DNA from: Sulfopaludibacter sp035606355
GTDB lineage: Bacteria; Acidobacteriota; Terriglobia; Bryobacterales; Bryobacteraceae
Assembly (NCBI GenBank): GCA_035606355.1
Contig: DATNFO010000045.1
Span: 62,001 to 126,000 of the forward strand
Direction: 5' to 3'
DNA length: 64,000 nt
Below, one piece after another: positions 1-8,889 of the stretch (position 1 is its first letter; every line of letters starts with the position of its first letter). Made by a program: the position numbers and the translations under genes. Below the pieces are notes generated by a model. That model was not told the DNA's origin. It saw nothing but the letters and a program-made list of their open reading frames with translations, and searched no databases.

Positions 1-135
1 GAAAGATCTCGATGAACAGGTGTCGCGGCACAGGACGACGTGGACCTGGACCAAAGGCCACGCCAACCACACCGACAACAATCGCTGCGACGAGCTGGCG
101 ACCAAAGCGGCAAGAGAGCAAAGCGAGTCGGCTTA

Positions 136-225
136 GTATGTACCGGCCCGGCCGGTACAAGGCGATCGAAGATCGCCCGAGGCGCGCTCCGCACGCCTGC
201 AACCGGTCTGGAGACCGGTCGCTAC
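136..225. repeat. REP/BIME-like paired palindrome element
   Basis: Intergenic element made of consecutive stem-loops. GTACCGGC pairs with GCCGGTAC at 140-158, GGCGATC with GATCGCC at 161-177, and ACCGGTCT with AGACCGGT at 202-219. The right end reads CTAC (222-225), i.e. GTAG followed by CGACCGG on the minus strand. The left end reads GTATGTACCGG, a degenerate GTAG head. The same modules recur near 26.1, 30.5, 35.5 and 47.9 kb. GTAG-headed palindromes are the hallmark of REP sequences mobilised by RAYT transposases. No RAYT gene lies in this window. Confidence 0.75.
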
Positions 226-245
226 TTGCGCATCACGGCTCGAAT

Positions 246-340
246 GGAAAGTCGCTAGTCCCCAAAAGCGTTGGTCGCGACAACCTCGCCCGAGGCGGGC
301 TCCGCACGCCACGCCAGGAAGGATTCCTGGCGTCACGTCT
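246..340. repeat. Second REP-like palindrome cluster downstream of the TonB receptor
   Basis: CCTCG/CGAGG (284-295) and ACGCCAGGAA/TTCCTGGCGT (311-333, 3-nt loop) form two stems. Between them lies GCTCCGCACGCC (299-310), which also occurs at 187-198 in the neighbouring element. On the minus strand the outer edge reads GCAGACGTGACGCCAGGAA. This resembles the GTAGTCGTGCCGACAGGAA edge of the element at 26080, so it is probably a diverged copy. It follows the receptor stop codon (352) by about 12 bases and may act as an mRNA 3' end structure. Bases 1-135 hold nothing I can support. Confidence 0.6.
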
Positions 341-351
341 GCTTCTTCCAA

Positions 352-3300
352 CTAGAAGGCCAGCTTCAAACTCAATTGGATGTTCCTCGGCGGATAGGCC
401 GAGGAGATCGTGCCGAAGCCGGCCGTCGGAGATGTTGCCGATCCCCAACTCGTCGCCGGAGCGCCGAAGTTCACGTTGTTGAACGCATTGAGGAACTCGG
501 CGCGGAACCGCAGGTTGACCCGTTCGGTCACGTTGAAGAACTTCGCGATCGAGAGGTTGTAGACCTGCAATCCCGGACCTTCGACGTTGCCGAAGCCCGA
601 GCTTCCAAACCGGTCCTGCGGCGCCGGATAGAAGGCCGCGGGGTTGATCCAGCCGTTGGGCCCCGGATTCGGCAGGACGGCCGGTCCGCCGACGTAGTCC
701 GCACTGCGCGTCCCGAGAATCGCCGTGCTCGCCTGAACGGTGTAATAGAATCCGCTCTGCAGGTGGATGATGCCGTTGAGCTGCCAACCGCCGAACGGCT
801 GCCTGAGATATGCCTTCTGCGATTTCAGAGTGGGCATGTACCAGATGAAGGTGCCGACAAACGCATGCCGCACGTCCACGCTGGAGCCCGCGTTCCCGGA
901 GTAGGCCGGACCGTACGCGGCCCTGATGTTGTAGAAGTTGTTATCGTTCTGCGTATCGCTGGAGGCGTCCGAGAGATTCTTGGAGAAGGTATACCCTGCC
1001 GTGAACATCACGCGGCCCACGCGGCGCTCCAGGCGCGTTTGCAATCCGTAATAATTCGATGTGCCGGCGCTCTCGAACTGCTGAATGGTGGAGTAACCCG
1101 GGAACGGGCGGATGGAGTTGAGATTCGTAGTGGAAGGAACCGCCGACAGCAGATCCCAATACGGCTGGTTGATGTCGGGCTCGGTGAGCAGATGGCGTCC
1201 GAGAGAGCCCACGAAATCGGCCTCGGCGAACAGCTTCATCGGCAGATCGCGCTGGATGCCGAAGCTGAACTGCTCCGAATACGGAACGTGCAGTTTCGGA
1301 TCGATCACCTGCAGCGTTCCCCACGGCGCGTTCACCGTGGCGCCGCCGGTAATGTTCGAAAGGTTGCTGTAGTTGTACGATACGCTGCCGACGTACGGCG
1401 GGTTGTTCAGCGTGTACATGGTCGGGTTGCCCTGAATGCGGTCGTAGAAGATGCCGAAGCCGCCGCGGAACACGGTGTTCTGAGCCACCTGGTAGGCGAA
1501 GCCGACGCGCGGCTCCCATGCATTCCGGCTGGGATACATGCCGCGCGGCGCACCCGCTGGAACCGCGAGCACCGCCGGGTTGTTGGCGTTGGGAACCAGA
1601 TACGCCTGATCCGGATTAATTCCATTGGCGACGCGCACCAGTCCGTCATAGATATTGCCCGAGCCCGGCACCACCTGCCCGCTGGAGTTCACCGTAACTG
1701 CCTGCGCGCGGTTGAACAGCGAAGGCACGAAGTTCGAGAGGTTGTCCACCGTGGAGTACAGCGCGTTCATGTACTCATAGCGGAGACCGAGATCGAGGCT
1801 GAGGCGGCGCGTCACTTTCCAGGAATCGTCGAAGTACCCGCCCGGTTCGGTGTAGCGGTAGTGACCCATCGGGTCATAGGCGGCTTCCGTGTACGTCTGG
1901 AAATTGCCCATCAGCGCGTCCGCCAGCGCGTAGCCGCTGGTGTTCGGATTTCCGCTGGTATTGAACACGACGCTGGCATCGTAGTTCGAACGGCCGTTCT
2001 GATCTTTGCGATACCGGATCACCGAGAAGCCCGCACTGAAAGTGTGCTGGCCGTGAGTCCAGGACAGCTTATCGTCGAACTGAATATTAGTGATCGGCGA
2101 CGTCAGCGTCTGGTCCGGACCCTTCCACTGCTGGAAGTTTTGAATGTTCACGTCGGGCACGCCATCGGCGAACGGGCCGGAGGACTGAAGCACGCGCTGA
2201 AAGGTGAAGCCGTAGGTTTCGCGCTTCCACTGGTCGCCCAGGTTCTGGTAGCGCTGGCCGTTCCAACTCGCGCCCACCGTAGCCAGATTGACAACGCTCG
2301 GCGAAATCACCCAGGTCTCGGAAAGCTGCGTGCTCTTAGCGGGGCGATTGCGATTCTCGGGCACGACCGGAATGTACGAAGAGCTGACGCTGCCCGGTCC
2401 GTAGGCCAGGTAGATGCTGTTTTCGTCATCCAGGTATTTGGCCCAGAGGTTGTGCCGGTCGTTGATGCGGTAATCGACGCGCACAACGTCTTCGCGGTAA
2501 TTCAGCGGATTCGGCACCTGGAAAACCGCGTTATTCGCAGTAGGCAAATTCGTGAAAGCGGCTGTCTGGCTGATGGCATATTTGTAGACGTTGGCGATCG
2601 CTTGCCCGTCCGCGGTGATCAGGTTGGAGGGGATGATGTTGCCGGGAACAGGAGTCTTGGTTCCGGGCAAATTAATCGTCTTGCCGCTGCCGACAAAATT
2701 TCCGGCGAGCTCGGCCGTCGTCGGCAATTGCAGGCGGATCGGGGAAGCCTGCTGGCGCAGCCGCTTCCATTCTTCGCCGAAGAACAGAAACAGCTTGTCC
2801 TTCTTGATAGGTCCGCCGATGTCGTAACCGAAGTCATTGAAGCGAAGCTGCGTTTTGGAAGGCGAGAAGAAATTGCGCGCATCCAGCACGTCGTTGCGGA
2901 AGTACTCGAAAACGCCGCCGTGGATCGCGTTCGTGCCGCTCTTGGTGACCACGTTGAATGCCACACCGGAGCTGCGGCCGTATTCCGCCGAGAAGTTCGA
3001 GGTCTGAATCTTCACCTGCTGGCTGAAATCGGGGCTGACGTTGTTGATGAGGCTGCCGTTGGCCCCGCCGTCGAGATTGACCAGGCCGTCCACCGTCATA
3101 TTGTTGGAGTTCGTGCGGTGGCCGTTAACCGATTGATTCGTAGCCGAGAGCGATGTCAGGGTGCTGAACTGGTCGGGGTTCGTGATCACGGCGCCGGGAA
3201 CCAGCGTGAGCAGTTCCATGTAAGTGCGGCCGTTGAGCGGCATGTTATCGACCTGTTCCTTGTCGATCACCTGGGAAACTTCGCCGGACACGGTATTCAG

Positions 3301-3675
3301 TGTTTCGGCGGCGGCTCCAACCACCTCCACGGTCTGCGTGGATTCGCCCAGTTGCAGGTGGAAGTCTACGGTGACGTGTCCATCGGCCGCGAGCGTCATG
3401 CCAGTCTGCTCGGCCTTCTTAAAACCCGACTGATTCACCAGCACGGAGTAAGTGCCGATCGGTAGATTGTCCGCGACGTAAAAACCTTTATCATCGGTGG
3501 TCAGGTTGCGGACGAGATGAGTGTCCGTGTTGGTAACGGTTACTTTGGCGGATGGGACGGGAGCGCCGGAGGGGTCTTCCACAGTTCCGGAGATGCGGCC
3601 CACGATGGTCTGCGCAAATGCGTACGCTACAACCACCAGAAGCAGCAGGAAAAAACGAGCAACGTGGCTTTTCAT
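352..3675 (-). CDS. TonB-dependent receptor, Oar-like, with carboxypeptidase-regulatory N-domain
   Basis: Outer-membrane receptor of 1107 aa, expected to import a large ligand, perhaps an oligosaccharide, with energy from TonB. The start ATG at 3675 is preceded by AGAGG with an 8-nt gap and gives a signal peptide (MKSHVARFFLLLLVVVAYAFAQ); the same frame stays open upstream to 4356, but that stretch runs antisense to the patatin gene. Residues about 25-105 form a CarboxypepD_reg/Cna-B-like domain (GRISGTVEDPSGAPVPSAKV). A plug domain follows (NMPLNGRTYMELLTLVPG, then VDGLVNLDGG), then a long beta-barrel ending in aromatic Phe (LSLKLAF). This architecture is expanded in Acidobacteriota. No SusD-like partner is adjacent. 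The substrate cannot be told from sequence. Confidence 0.9.
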   Translation of the reverse strand: MKSHVARFFLLLLVVVAYAFAQTIVGRISGTVEDPSGAPVPSAKVTVTNTDTHLVRNLTTDDKGFYVADNLPIGTYSVLVNQSGFKKAEQTGMTLAADGHVTVDFHLQLGESTQTVEVVGAAAETLNTVSGEVSQVIDKEQVDNMPLNGRTYMELLTLVPGAVITNPDQFSTLTSLSATNQSVNGHRTNSNNMTVDGLVNLDGGANGSLINNVSPDFSQQVKIQTSNFSAEYGRSSGVAFNVVTKSGTNAIHGGVFEYFRNDVLDARNFFSPSKTQLRFNDFGYDIGGPIKKDKLFLFFGEEWKRLRQQASPIRLQLPTTAELAGNFVGSGKTINLPGTKTPVPGNIIPSNLITADGQAIANVYKYAISQTAAFTNLPTANNAVFQVPNPLNYREDVVRVDYRINDRHNLWAKYLDDENSIYLAYGPGSVSSSYIPVVPENRNRPAKSTQLSETWVISPSVVNLATVGASWNGQRYQNLGDQWKRETYGFTFQRVLQSSGPFADGVPDVNIQNFQQWKGPDQTLTSPITNIQFDDKLSWTHGQHTFSAGFSVIRYRKDQNGRSNYDASVVFNTSGNPNTSGYALADALMGNFQTYTEAAYDPMGHYRYTEPGGYFDDSWKVTRRLSLDLGLRYEYMNALYSTVDNLSNFVPSLFNRAQAVTVNSSGQVVPGSGNIYDGLVRVANGINPDQAYLVPNANNPAVLAVPAGAPRGMYPSRNAWEPRVGFAYQVAQNTVFRGGFGIFYDRIQGNPTMYTLNNPPYVGSVSYNYSNLSNITGGATVNAPWGTLQVIDPKLHVPYSEQFSFGIQRDLPMKLFAEADFVGSLGRHLLTEPDINQPYWDLLSAVPSTTNLNSIRPFPGYSTIQQFESAGTSNYYGLQTRLERRVGRVMFTAGYTFSKNLSDASSDTQNDNNFYNIRAAYGPAYSGNAGSSVDVRHAFVGTFIWYMPTLKSQKAYLRQPFGGWQLNGIIHLQSGFYYTVQASTAILGTRSADYVGGPAVLPNPGPNGWINPAAFYPAPQDRFGSSGFGNVEGPGLQVYNLSIAKFFNVTERVNLRFRAEFLNAFNNVNFGAPATSWGSATSPTAGFGTISSAYPPRNIQLSLKLAF

Positions 3676-3698
3676 GCGATAACCTCTAATTGACATTG

Positions 3699-3728
3699 AC
3701 GGTATCTCGTTAGCGAGCGCCATGTCAA
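3699..3728 (-). promoter_or_regulatory. Candidate sigma-70 promoter of the TonB receptor, with internal dyad
   Basis: On the minus strand a perfect TTGACA (3728-3723) is followed after 18 nt by TACCGT (3704-3699), about 24 nt before the receptor ATG. The spacer contains the dyad CTCG-TTAG-CGAG (3706-3717), a possible operator. The -10 match is poor, so this is a candidate only. The divergent patatin gene starts about 35 nt beyond the -35 box. Confidence 0.45.
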
Positions 3729-3762
3729 CACGAGACCGTCCGCATTTCACAAGGTGGAACGG

Positions 3763-4659
3763 GTGAAGCGAATTCTTTCGATAGACGGAGGAGGAATCCG
3801 CGGCATTGTTCCGGCGAGCACACTCGTTGCCCTCGAGCAGCAACTCGGCAAGCCGGTCCGCGAATGTTTCGATTTCGTCGCCGGCACGTCCACGGGCGCG
3901 CTCATTGCATCGGCGTGCGCCGCCGGCATTCCCGCTTCGCGCATCCTGCAGATCTACACGAATCGCTCGCACGAGATTTTCACTCCCGGGCAGCCCTTCG
4001 CCGATGCCAAACGGCTGACCGAGGGCTACATGTACGATCCTCACAACATACAGAAGGTGCTGATCGACGAGTTCGGTCCCAATGCGGGGTGGCGGGTCAA
4101 CGATTCGCCGGTCAAGATCCTGTTGACCGCGAAAGCGGTGGATCACAAGCCGTGGTACTTCGTTCCCGATGCGCCGGGAAACGCCCAAAAGGTAGGATCG
4201 CTGAACCTCATCGACTGCACGGTGGCGAGCGCTTGCGCGCCGACTTACTTCGCGCCGTGGACCATGTCGATTCTGGGGGAGACGGTGACGCTGGTGGATG
4301 GCGGAGTCGGCGTGACCGGAAATCCGGTCTACCAGGCGTGCGTGGAAGCGTTCCAATACGATTCCTTCGACCCGGCCGCTACGGTGGTGGTGTCGCTCGG
4401 CACCGGACTTGGCCAGACCTCCGCCCGAGCTCCGCGCGGCATACTCGGCTGGCTGCAGTGGACAGTAGATGCGCTACTGGAAGCACCCGAAGCGCAGCAG
4501 GTGGAACTGGTGAACACACGCTGGCCGGGCATTCTGAAACGCTTCGATTGGCCGCTGCCGGTGCCCATCGATATGGCGGAGACGGGCTTCATTCCGCAAC
4601 TCGCCGACCTCGGCGCAAAAGCGGCTGCCGGCATGGACTGGCGAACGATCCTGATGTAG
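3763..4659 (+). CDS. Patatin-like phospholipase
   Basis: Predicted serine lipid acyl hydrolase of 298 aa with the patatin Ser-Asp dyad. The oxyanion loop is GGGIRG (residues 9-14), the nucleophile elbow GTSTG (41-45, Ser43), and the catalytic Asp lies in VDGG (Asp179). Both signature blocks are intact, so it should be active. No signal peptide is visible, so it is probably cytoplasmic. The chosen GTG at 3763 has AAGGTGG (3751-3757) 5 nt upstream and gives the usual family start MKRILSIDGGG; an in-frame GTG at 3754 is the alternative. It is divergent from the receptor gene. Free-standing bacterial patatins act in lipid turnover or in CBASS-type defence, but no cyclase is nearby, so a defence role is not supported. 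Confidence 0.85.
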   Translation: MKRILSIDGGGIRGIVPASTLVALEQQLGKPVRECFDFVAGTSTGALIASACAAGIPASRILQIYTNRSHEIFTPGQPFADAKRLTEGYMYDPHNIQKVLIDEFGPNAGWRVNDSPVKILLTAKAVDHKPWYFVPDAPGNAQKVGSLNLIDCTVASACAPTYFAPWTMSILGETVTLVDGGVGVTGNPVYQACVEAFQYDSFDPAATVVVSLGTGLGQTSARAPRGILGWLQWTVDALLEAPEAQQVELVNTRWPGILKRFDWPLPVPIDMAETGFIPQLADLGAKAAAGMDWRTILM

Positions 4660-4721
4660 CGGCGTAGTGCTGCAAAAACAATAGCATCGCGGCCAAAGCT
4701 TACAATGAGAGTTTCTGCACC

Positions 4722-6863
4722 ATGACACGCCGTGATTTGATCAAATCCGCAGGATTCCTCCTCGCCACTTCTCAGTTCGATGATGTTTTCGCAGCCGGTT
4801 CCGGCGCCTACGACTGGATTCGCTCCACGCGCATTCTCATTGCCGAAGGCTACAATCCGCCCTTCTACCCTTCGCTCGATTACGAACCGCAAAAGGCTGT
4901 GCGCATCGCCCGCGAACTCAATGCCGATTCGCTGCGCTACCCCGCGGCATCGTATTACGCATACTTTCCCGCCAGGTGCGGCTACCCAGTGCACCCGGAG
5001 TTGAAGGGCGACCCGATGCGGCAGACGGTGGATCTCTGCCGCGCGGCCGGACTACGCAACGTCGCCTACGTTCCGCTGAACCATCCGTTCATGGAGGTTA
5101 CGAATCAGGATTCGCGCTTCGCCGATTGGTCGCGCAAAGACATATCGGGCAAGCCGTACATCACCGAACACTACGGTTTCAACTCGTATTACGAAGGCTG
5201 CCTGAATTCGCCGGTTCGGGAGATGATCCGCAAGCTCGTGATGGAAGTGCTCACCGAATATCCATTCGACGTCATGTACTTCGATGGGCCGTACGAAGGC
5301 ATGCAGAATTCCAAGCAATACTGCCATTGCAAGTATTGCGAGGCGGCGTATCGCGCGAGGTTCGGCAAGTCCGTGCCGGATCAGTCCGAAAAGCTCAGCC
5401 GCGAAGAGGAAGTGCAGTACACCAACTGGATGGCGAATGACGTAGTGATCGCGTTCCTGCGCGATATTCGCGAAGCCATCCGCCGCACGCGAGATGTTCC
5501 CGTGCTGTTCAATGACACCTCTCTGCTCAGCAAGCGCGAATGGCGCAACCACGCGATTCCCGTAGTGGACGGTTTCATGTTCGAGGCCGCCGAGACGCCC
5601 GAAGAAAAGCTCTTCAATATGCAGTTGGGCCAATCCACGGGCAAGGTGACGTGGACGTACGTGGGTAGCCACACCGAGTACAACCGCGAGCATTTGAAGG
5701 ACGATCGCGTGCGCGGCTGGTTCAGTTATCCGGTGGAGAGTCAGGAACTGCTGATCGATGGCGCGACCGCGATCTCAGCGGGCGTGGGACTCGTGTATTG
5801 GGGCCTGGCGCGCTTCTTTTATCAGCCGGAAAGCGCCGTCAGCTACGAGAGCGGCCGCTATGTGAAAGAGATTTTCGATTTTCAGCAGAAGCACGATGCC
5901 CTGCTGCGCAGCCTTCGCAGCAAGCCGCAAGCGGGCATTCTGGTCGGCAGCCAGACCATCGATTGGTACACCGGCAAGCACTACAACAGCAAAGGCTATC
6001 CGAATTATTTCCACGGCGCGTACCAGGCGCTGAAGGCCAACAGCTATGAAGCCGAGCCGTTCCTGGATTGGCTGATGACGCCGGACGTGCTGGCGCGCTA
6101 CTCCGTGGTGTGGCTGCCGAATGCGGTGTGCCTGAGCGATGCCCAGTGTAAGATGATCGCGGACTACGTGCGCGGCGGCGGCCGCGTGGTTGCGACGCAT
6201 CTCACGAGCGTCGCCGACGAGCACGGCAAGGTGCGCAAAGACTTCGGGCTGGCGGACCTGTTCGGAGCATCGTTCGTCAACCCCGAGCCGCTCGAAATTC
6301 CCGACCTGTATCTGAAACTGCCCGGCGGCGAAGAGATTCCGCAGGACCCGCAGGTACTGCCGATCACAACTTCGCTGAAGCCGCTGGCCGAAACCATCGA
6401 CCGCGGGCGGCGGCGCAATCTGGGCGCGGCGATCGTGAAGCAGGACGTTGGCAAGGGTTCCGTACTGTATATCGGCTCAGGGCTCGATGCCGTTTATGAA
6501 GAGACGCGCATGGAACGTCTGCGCACCTTCTGGAATTTGCTGCTCTCGCCGTGGCTCGCGGCCGGACGCAGCTACGAAGTGGAGTATCGTCCCGGCCTGA
6601 CGCCGCACTACATGGCGTCTGAACATGCCATTCTTCTGCACCTGATCGCCGACACGGGGAATAAGACCAAGCACCTGCGCATTCGCGAAGGCTACCTGCC
6701 GGTGGAGGATGTCAAGGTGCGGATTCGCGCCGCGAAAGCGCCGAAATCCGTCTCGCTAATGAAGGCCGGAAAAACAATTTCGCCGGTGTATAGGAACGGC
6801 TTCGTCGAACTCACGGTGCCTCGCGTGCTGGTGCATGAAGCGGTGCGGGTCGATCTCGCGTGA
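4722..6863 (+). CDS. Secreted glycoside-hydrolase-like protein (GHL6-type barrel plus GH42-like trimerisation domain)
   Basis: Protein of 713 aa. The N-terminus (MTRRDLIKSAGFLLATSQF) looks like a Tat-type leader with a weak double arginine. Residues about 35-400 resemble an alpha-amylase/GHL6-type TIM barrel; the acidic motif DVMYFDGPYEGM around residue 187 is a good candidate active-site strand. A Cys/His cluster, YCHCKYCEAAY, follows it, as in related proteins. Residues about 430-610 resemble the beta-galactosidase trimerisation fold (VVWLPNAVCLSD, IADYVRGGGRVVATH). The C-terminus looks like a small beta domain. It overlaps the following transporter by 4 nt (GTGA), implying co-translation, so its product is probably imported by that transporter. 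The substrate is unknown. Confidence 0.7.
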   Translation: MTRRDLIKSAGFLLATSQFDDVFAAGSGAYDWIRSTRILIAEGYNPPFYPSLDYEPQKAVRIARELNADSLRYPAASYYAYFPARCGYPVHPELKGDPMRQTVDLCRAAGLRNVAYVPLNHPFMEVTNQDSRFADWSRKDISGKPYITEHYGFNSYYEGCLNSPVREMIRKLVMEVLTEYPFDVMYFDGPYEGMQNSKQYCHCKYCEAAYRARFGKSVPDQSEKLSREEEVQYTNWMANDVVIAFLRDIREAIRRTRDVPVLFNDTSLLSKREWRNHAIPVVDGFMFEAAETPEEKLFNMQLGQSTGKVTWTYVGSHTEYNREHLKDDRVRGWFSYPVESQELLIDGATAISAGVGLVYWGLARFFYQPESAVSYESGRYVKEIFDFQQKHDALLRSLRSKPQAGILVGSQTIDWYTGKHYNSKGYPNYFHGAYQALKANSYEAEPFLDWLMTPDVLARYSVVWLPNAVCLSDAQCKMIADYVRGGGRVVATHLTSVADEHGKVRKDFGLADLFGASFVNPEPLEIPDLYLKLPGGEEIPQDPQVLPITTSLKPLAETIDRGRRRNLGAAIVKQDVGKGSVLYIGSGLDAVYEETRMERLRTFWNLLLSPWLAAGRSYEVEYRPGLTPHYMASEHAILLHLIADTGNKTKHLRIREGYLPVEDVKVRIRAAKAPKSVSLMKAGKTISPVYRNGFVELTVPRVLVHEAVRVDLA

Positions 6864-8110
6864 CGCCTTCGCCGCGCCGCTGGCTGATGATCACGCTGGT
6901 GTTCTGGGCGACGGTCATCAATTACCTGGACAGGCAGACGCTGTCGGTGGCCGCGCCCGTGCTGCGCGATCAGTTCCATCTCAGCAACACGGATTACTCG
7001 CGGATCCTGTTCGCGTTCCTGCTGGCGTACACGATCATGAACGGCCTCTCCGGGCCGATTATCGACAGGCTCGGCACGCGCATCGGATATGCGGCATGCA
7101 TGGCGTGGTGGAGCGCGGCGGCCCTGCTGCATGGCCTGGCGCGCGGACCGCTCTCGCTCGGCGCATTCCGGTTTCTGCTGGGCATCGGCGAAGCGGGAAA
7201 CTGGCCGGCTGGCGTGAAGGTGGTGGGCGAATGGTTCCCCGAAAAGGAGCGCGCGCTCGCATCGGGATTCTTCAATAGCGGCTCCGCGGTCGGCGCAATT
7301 CTGGCTCCGCCGATTGTCGCGTATGTGCTGCTCCATCTCGGCTGGCAGGCGGCGTTCGTGATGGTGGGCGCGGCCGGTTTTCTGTGGCTCGCCGTGTGGA
7401 TGCCGGTGTATCGCACGCCGCGCGAGATCGCGGGCAAAAGCGCGCCCGAGCCTGAGCCGCTGATGCCGATGCGCGTTCTGGTGCGCACGCGGTTCGTGGC
7501 CGCGTTTACGTTTTCCAAGATCTTCATGGACCCGGTGTGGTACTTCTACATCTTCTGGTTTCCCGAATACCTGAAGCGTGTACGCCATTTCGATATGGCC
7601 AGCATTGGACTCTACGGCTGGATTCCGTTTCTGGTGGCGGGCTTCGGCAACCTTTTCGGCGGCCTGCTCTCCGGATTTCTGCTGCAGCGCGGCGCGAGTC
7701 TGACGGTGGCGCGAAAACTCTCGGTCACGTTCTTCGCGGCGCTGATGACCTCGGCAATTCCGGCAGTGCTGACGCCGAGCGCCTGGCTCTCCATCGCGTT
7801 CGTCTCCATCGCGATGATGGGCTACACCGGATGTGTAGCGAACATGCTCGCAATGCCCGCGGACGTGCTGCCGGCCAATCGCGCGGGGTCGGCCTACGGT
7901 ATCGCGAGCATGGGCAGCGGCTTCGGCGGCATGGTCTTCACCCTGATTACCGGCTGGGCCGTCGACCATTACTCCTACACACCGGTTTTCATCGGCTTCG
8001 GCATTCTGCCGCTGATTTGCGCAACCATTCTGTGGACGCTGCTGGGGCCGCTCACGCCGCGATCGAAGTCGCGAACTTCGTCCACTACTTCGCCAGAACC
8101 TGAGTTGTGA
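6860..8110 (+). CDS. MFS transporter, anion:cation symporter (ACS) family, hexuronate/glucarate-like
   Basis: Inner-membrane secondary transporter of 416 aa with about 12 hydrophobic segments. The N-terminus has the ACS signature NYLDRQTLSVAAPVL in TM1, the cytoplasmic loop motif DRLGTRIGY after TM2, and RFLLGIGEAGNWPAG in TM4, as in ExuT/GudP. It starts with GTG inside the stop of the upstream glycosidase-like gene (GTGA overlap). Its C-terminus overlaps the convergent glycosyltransferase-like gene by 26 bp. A sugar acid or uronate released by the upstream enzyme is the likely cargo; this is inferred from family and context. Confidence 0.85.
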   Translation: MTPSPRRWLMITLVFWATVINYLDRQTLSVAAPVLRDQFHLSNTDYSRILFAFLLAYTIMNGLSGPIIDRLGTRIGYAACMAWWSAAALLHGLARGPLSLGAFRFLLGIGEAGNWPAGVKVVGEWFPEKERALASGFFNSGSAVGAILAPPIVAYVLLHLGWQAAFVMVGAAGFLWLAVWMPVYRTPREIAGKSAPEPEPLMPMRVLVRTRFVAAFTFSKIFMDPVWYFYIFWFPEYLKRVRHFDMASIGLYGWIPFLVAGFGNLFGGLLSGFLLQRGASLTVARKLSVTFFAALMTSAIPAVLTPSAWLSIAFVSIAMMGYTGCVANMLAMPADVLPANRAGSAYGIASMGSGFGGMVFTLITGWAVDHYSYTPVFIGFGILPLICATILWTLLGPLTPRSKSRTSSTTSPEPEL

Positions 8111-8834
8111 AATCGCCGCGGAACTCCATCGTGCCTACGTGGACCAGTTTGCTTTTGAGGTCGATCCAGATTTCGCCGCCCATCTCCGTCCAGCGGCGGC
8201 AGAAGCTGTAGTCCTCACTAAGGTAGGCGCCGGTTTCGTCGATCATGCAGTTGAACAGGGCGCTCCGCCAGGGCGATTCGGCTTGGGAATCGCCGGGCCG
8301 GTGGTCGTATTTGTAGCGAAGCTCAGGGTAATGTTCGATCATCGAAATCAGCGCGTCGCGCTGCAGCAGCATGAAGCCGGTGGCCGCGAACTGCACGCGC
8401 GCGAAACCGTCGCGCTGCACGTCGGGGCGGCCTTCGCGGAAACCTACGGTGTAGGTGAGCGAGGCCGATTCCAGCGGCGAGCGGAAGCCGGCGGCGCTGC
8501 TTGCGACCTTGCGCCAGTCCAGCTTTTTCAGCGGATAAATGGCGGCGGAGACCGGCGCGCCGAAATCGAGAAGCCGAAACGCCTGATCCGGCTCGAAGCC
8601 GATGTCGGAATCGATGAACAGCAGATGCGTGGCTTGTTCGTTCGCCAGGAAATTGCCGACGATGTTCTGCCGCGCGCGCGTGATCAAAGCATCGCTGCCG
8701 GACATCTGCACCGCGAACCGTATGTCGCGCTGCTGACACGCGAGAAGGAGTTTCAGAATGGATGCGGCGTAAAGGTCGGTGACCTGCCGCCCGTAACAGG
8801 GCGTTCCCACGACGATGTAGCGTTGGTCAGGCAT
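8085..8834 (-). CDS. Glycosyltransferase-like protein, GT-A fold
   Basis: Cytoplasmic protein of 249 aa resembling GT2/Anp1-like glycosyltransferases. It has an N-terminal nucleotide-binding strand (YIVVGTPCYG), a central metal-binding DxD-type motif in LLFIDSDIGFEPDQAF (about residues 71-86), and an acceptor-site-like EDYSFCRRW near residue 217, comparable to the ED...CRR motif of GT-A enzymes. There is no membrane segment. It is the last gene of a minus-strand run starting at the Ppx gene, with 55 nt to its upstream neighbour. Its 3' end overlaps the MFS gene. The acceptor is unknown. Confidence 0.65.
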   Translation of the reverse strand: MPDQRYIVVGTPCYGRQVTDLYAASILKLLLACQQRDIRFAVQMSGSDALITRARQNIVGNFLANEQATHLLFIDSDIGFEPDQAFRLLDFGAPVSAAIYPLKKLDWRKVASSAAGFRSPLESASLTYTVGFREGRPDVQRDGFARVQFAATGFMLLQRDALISMIEHYPELRYKYDHRPGDSQAESPWRSALFNCMIDETGAYLSEDYSFCRRWTEMGGEIWIDLKSKLVHVGTMEFRGDFTTQVLAK

Positions 8835-8889
8835 TCCTTTCGATGGTAGCCCAACGCCGCCGCGGACCGATTGGAAACGGCATGTCTCG

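Noticed and set aside
271..3465. Very long plus-strand open frame (1064 aa) opposite the TonB receptor
   Set aside because: It is the antisense shadow of the receptor gene in GC-rich DNA. It has no recognisable motifs and is Arg/Val/Ala-biased, while the minus frame shows a full receptor architecture with signal peptide and ribosome site.
3763..4659. Patatin gene as part of a CBASS-type antiphage system
   Set aside because: No CD-NTase cyclase or accessory defence gene is adjacent; neighbours are a TonB receptor and a glycosidase-like gene.
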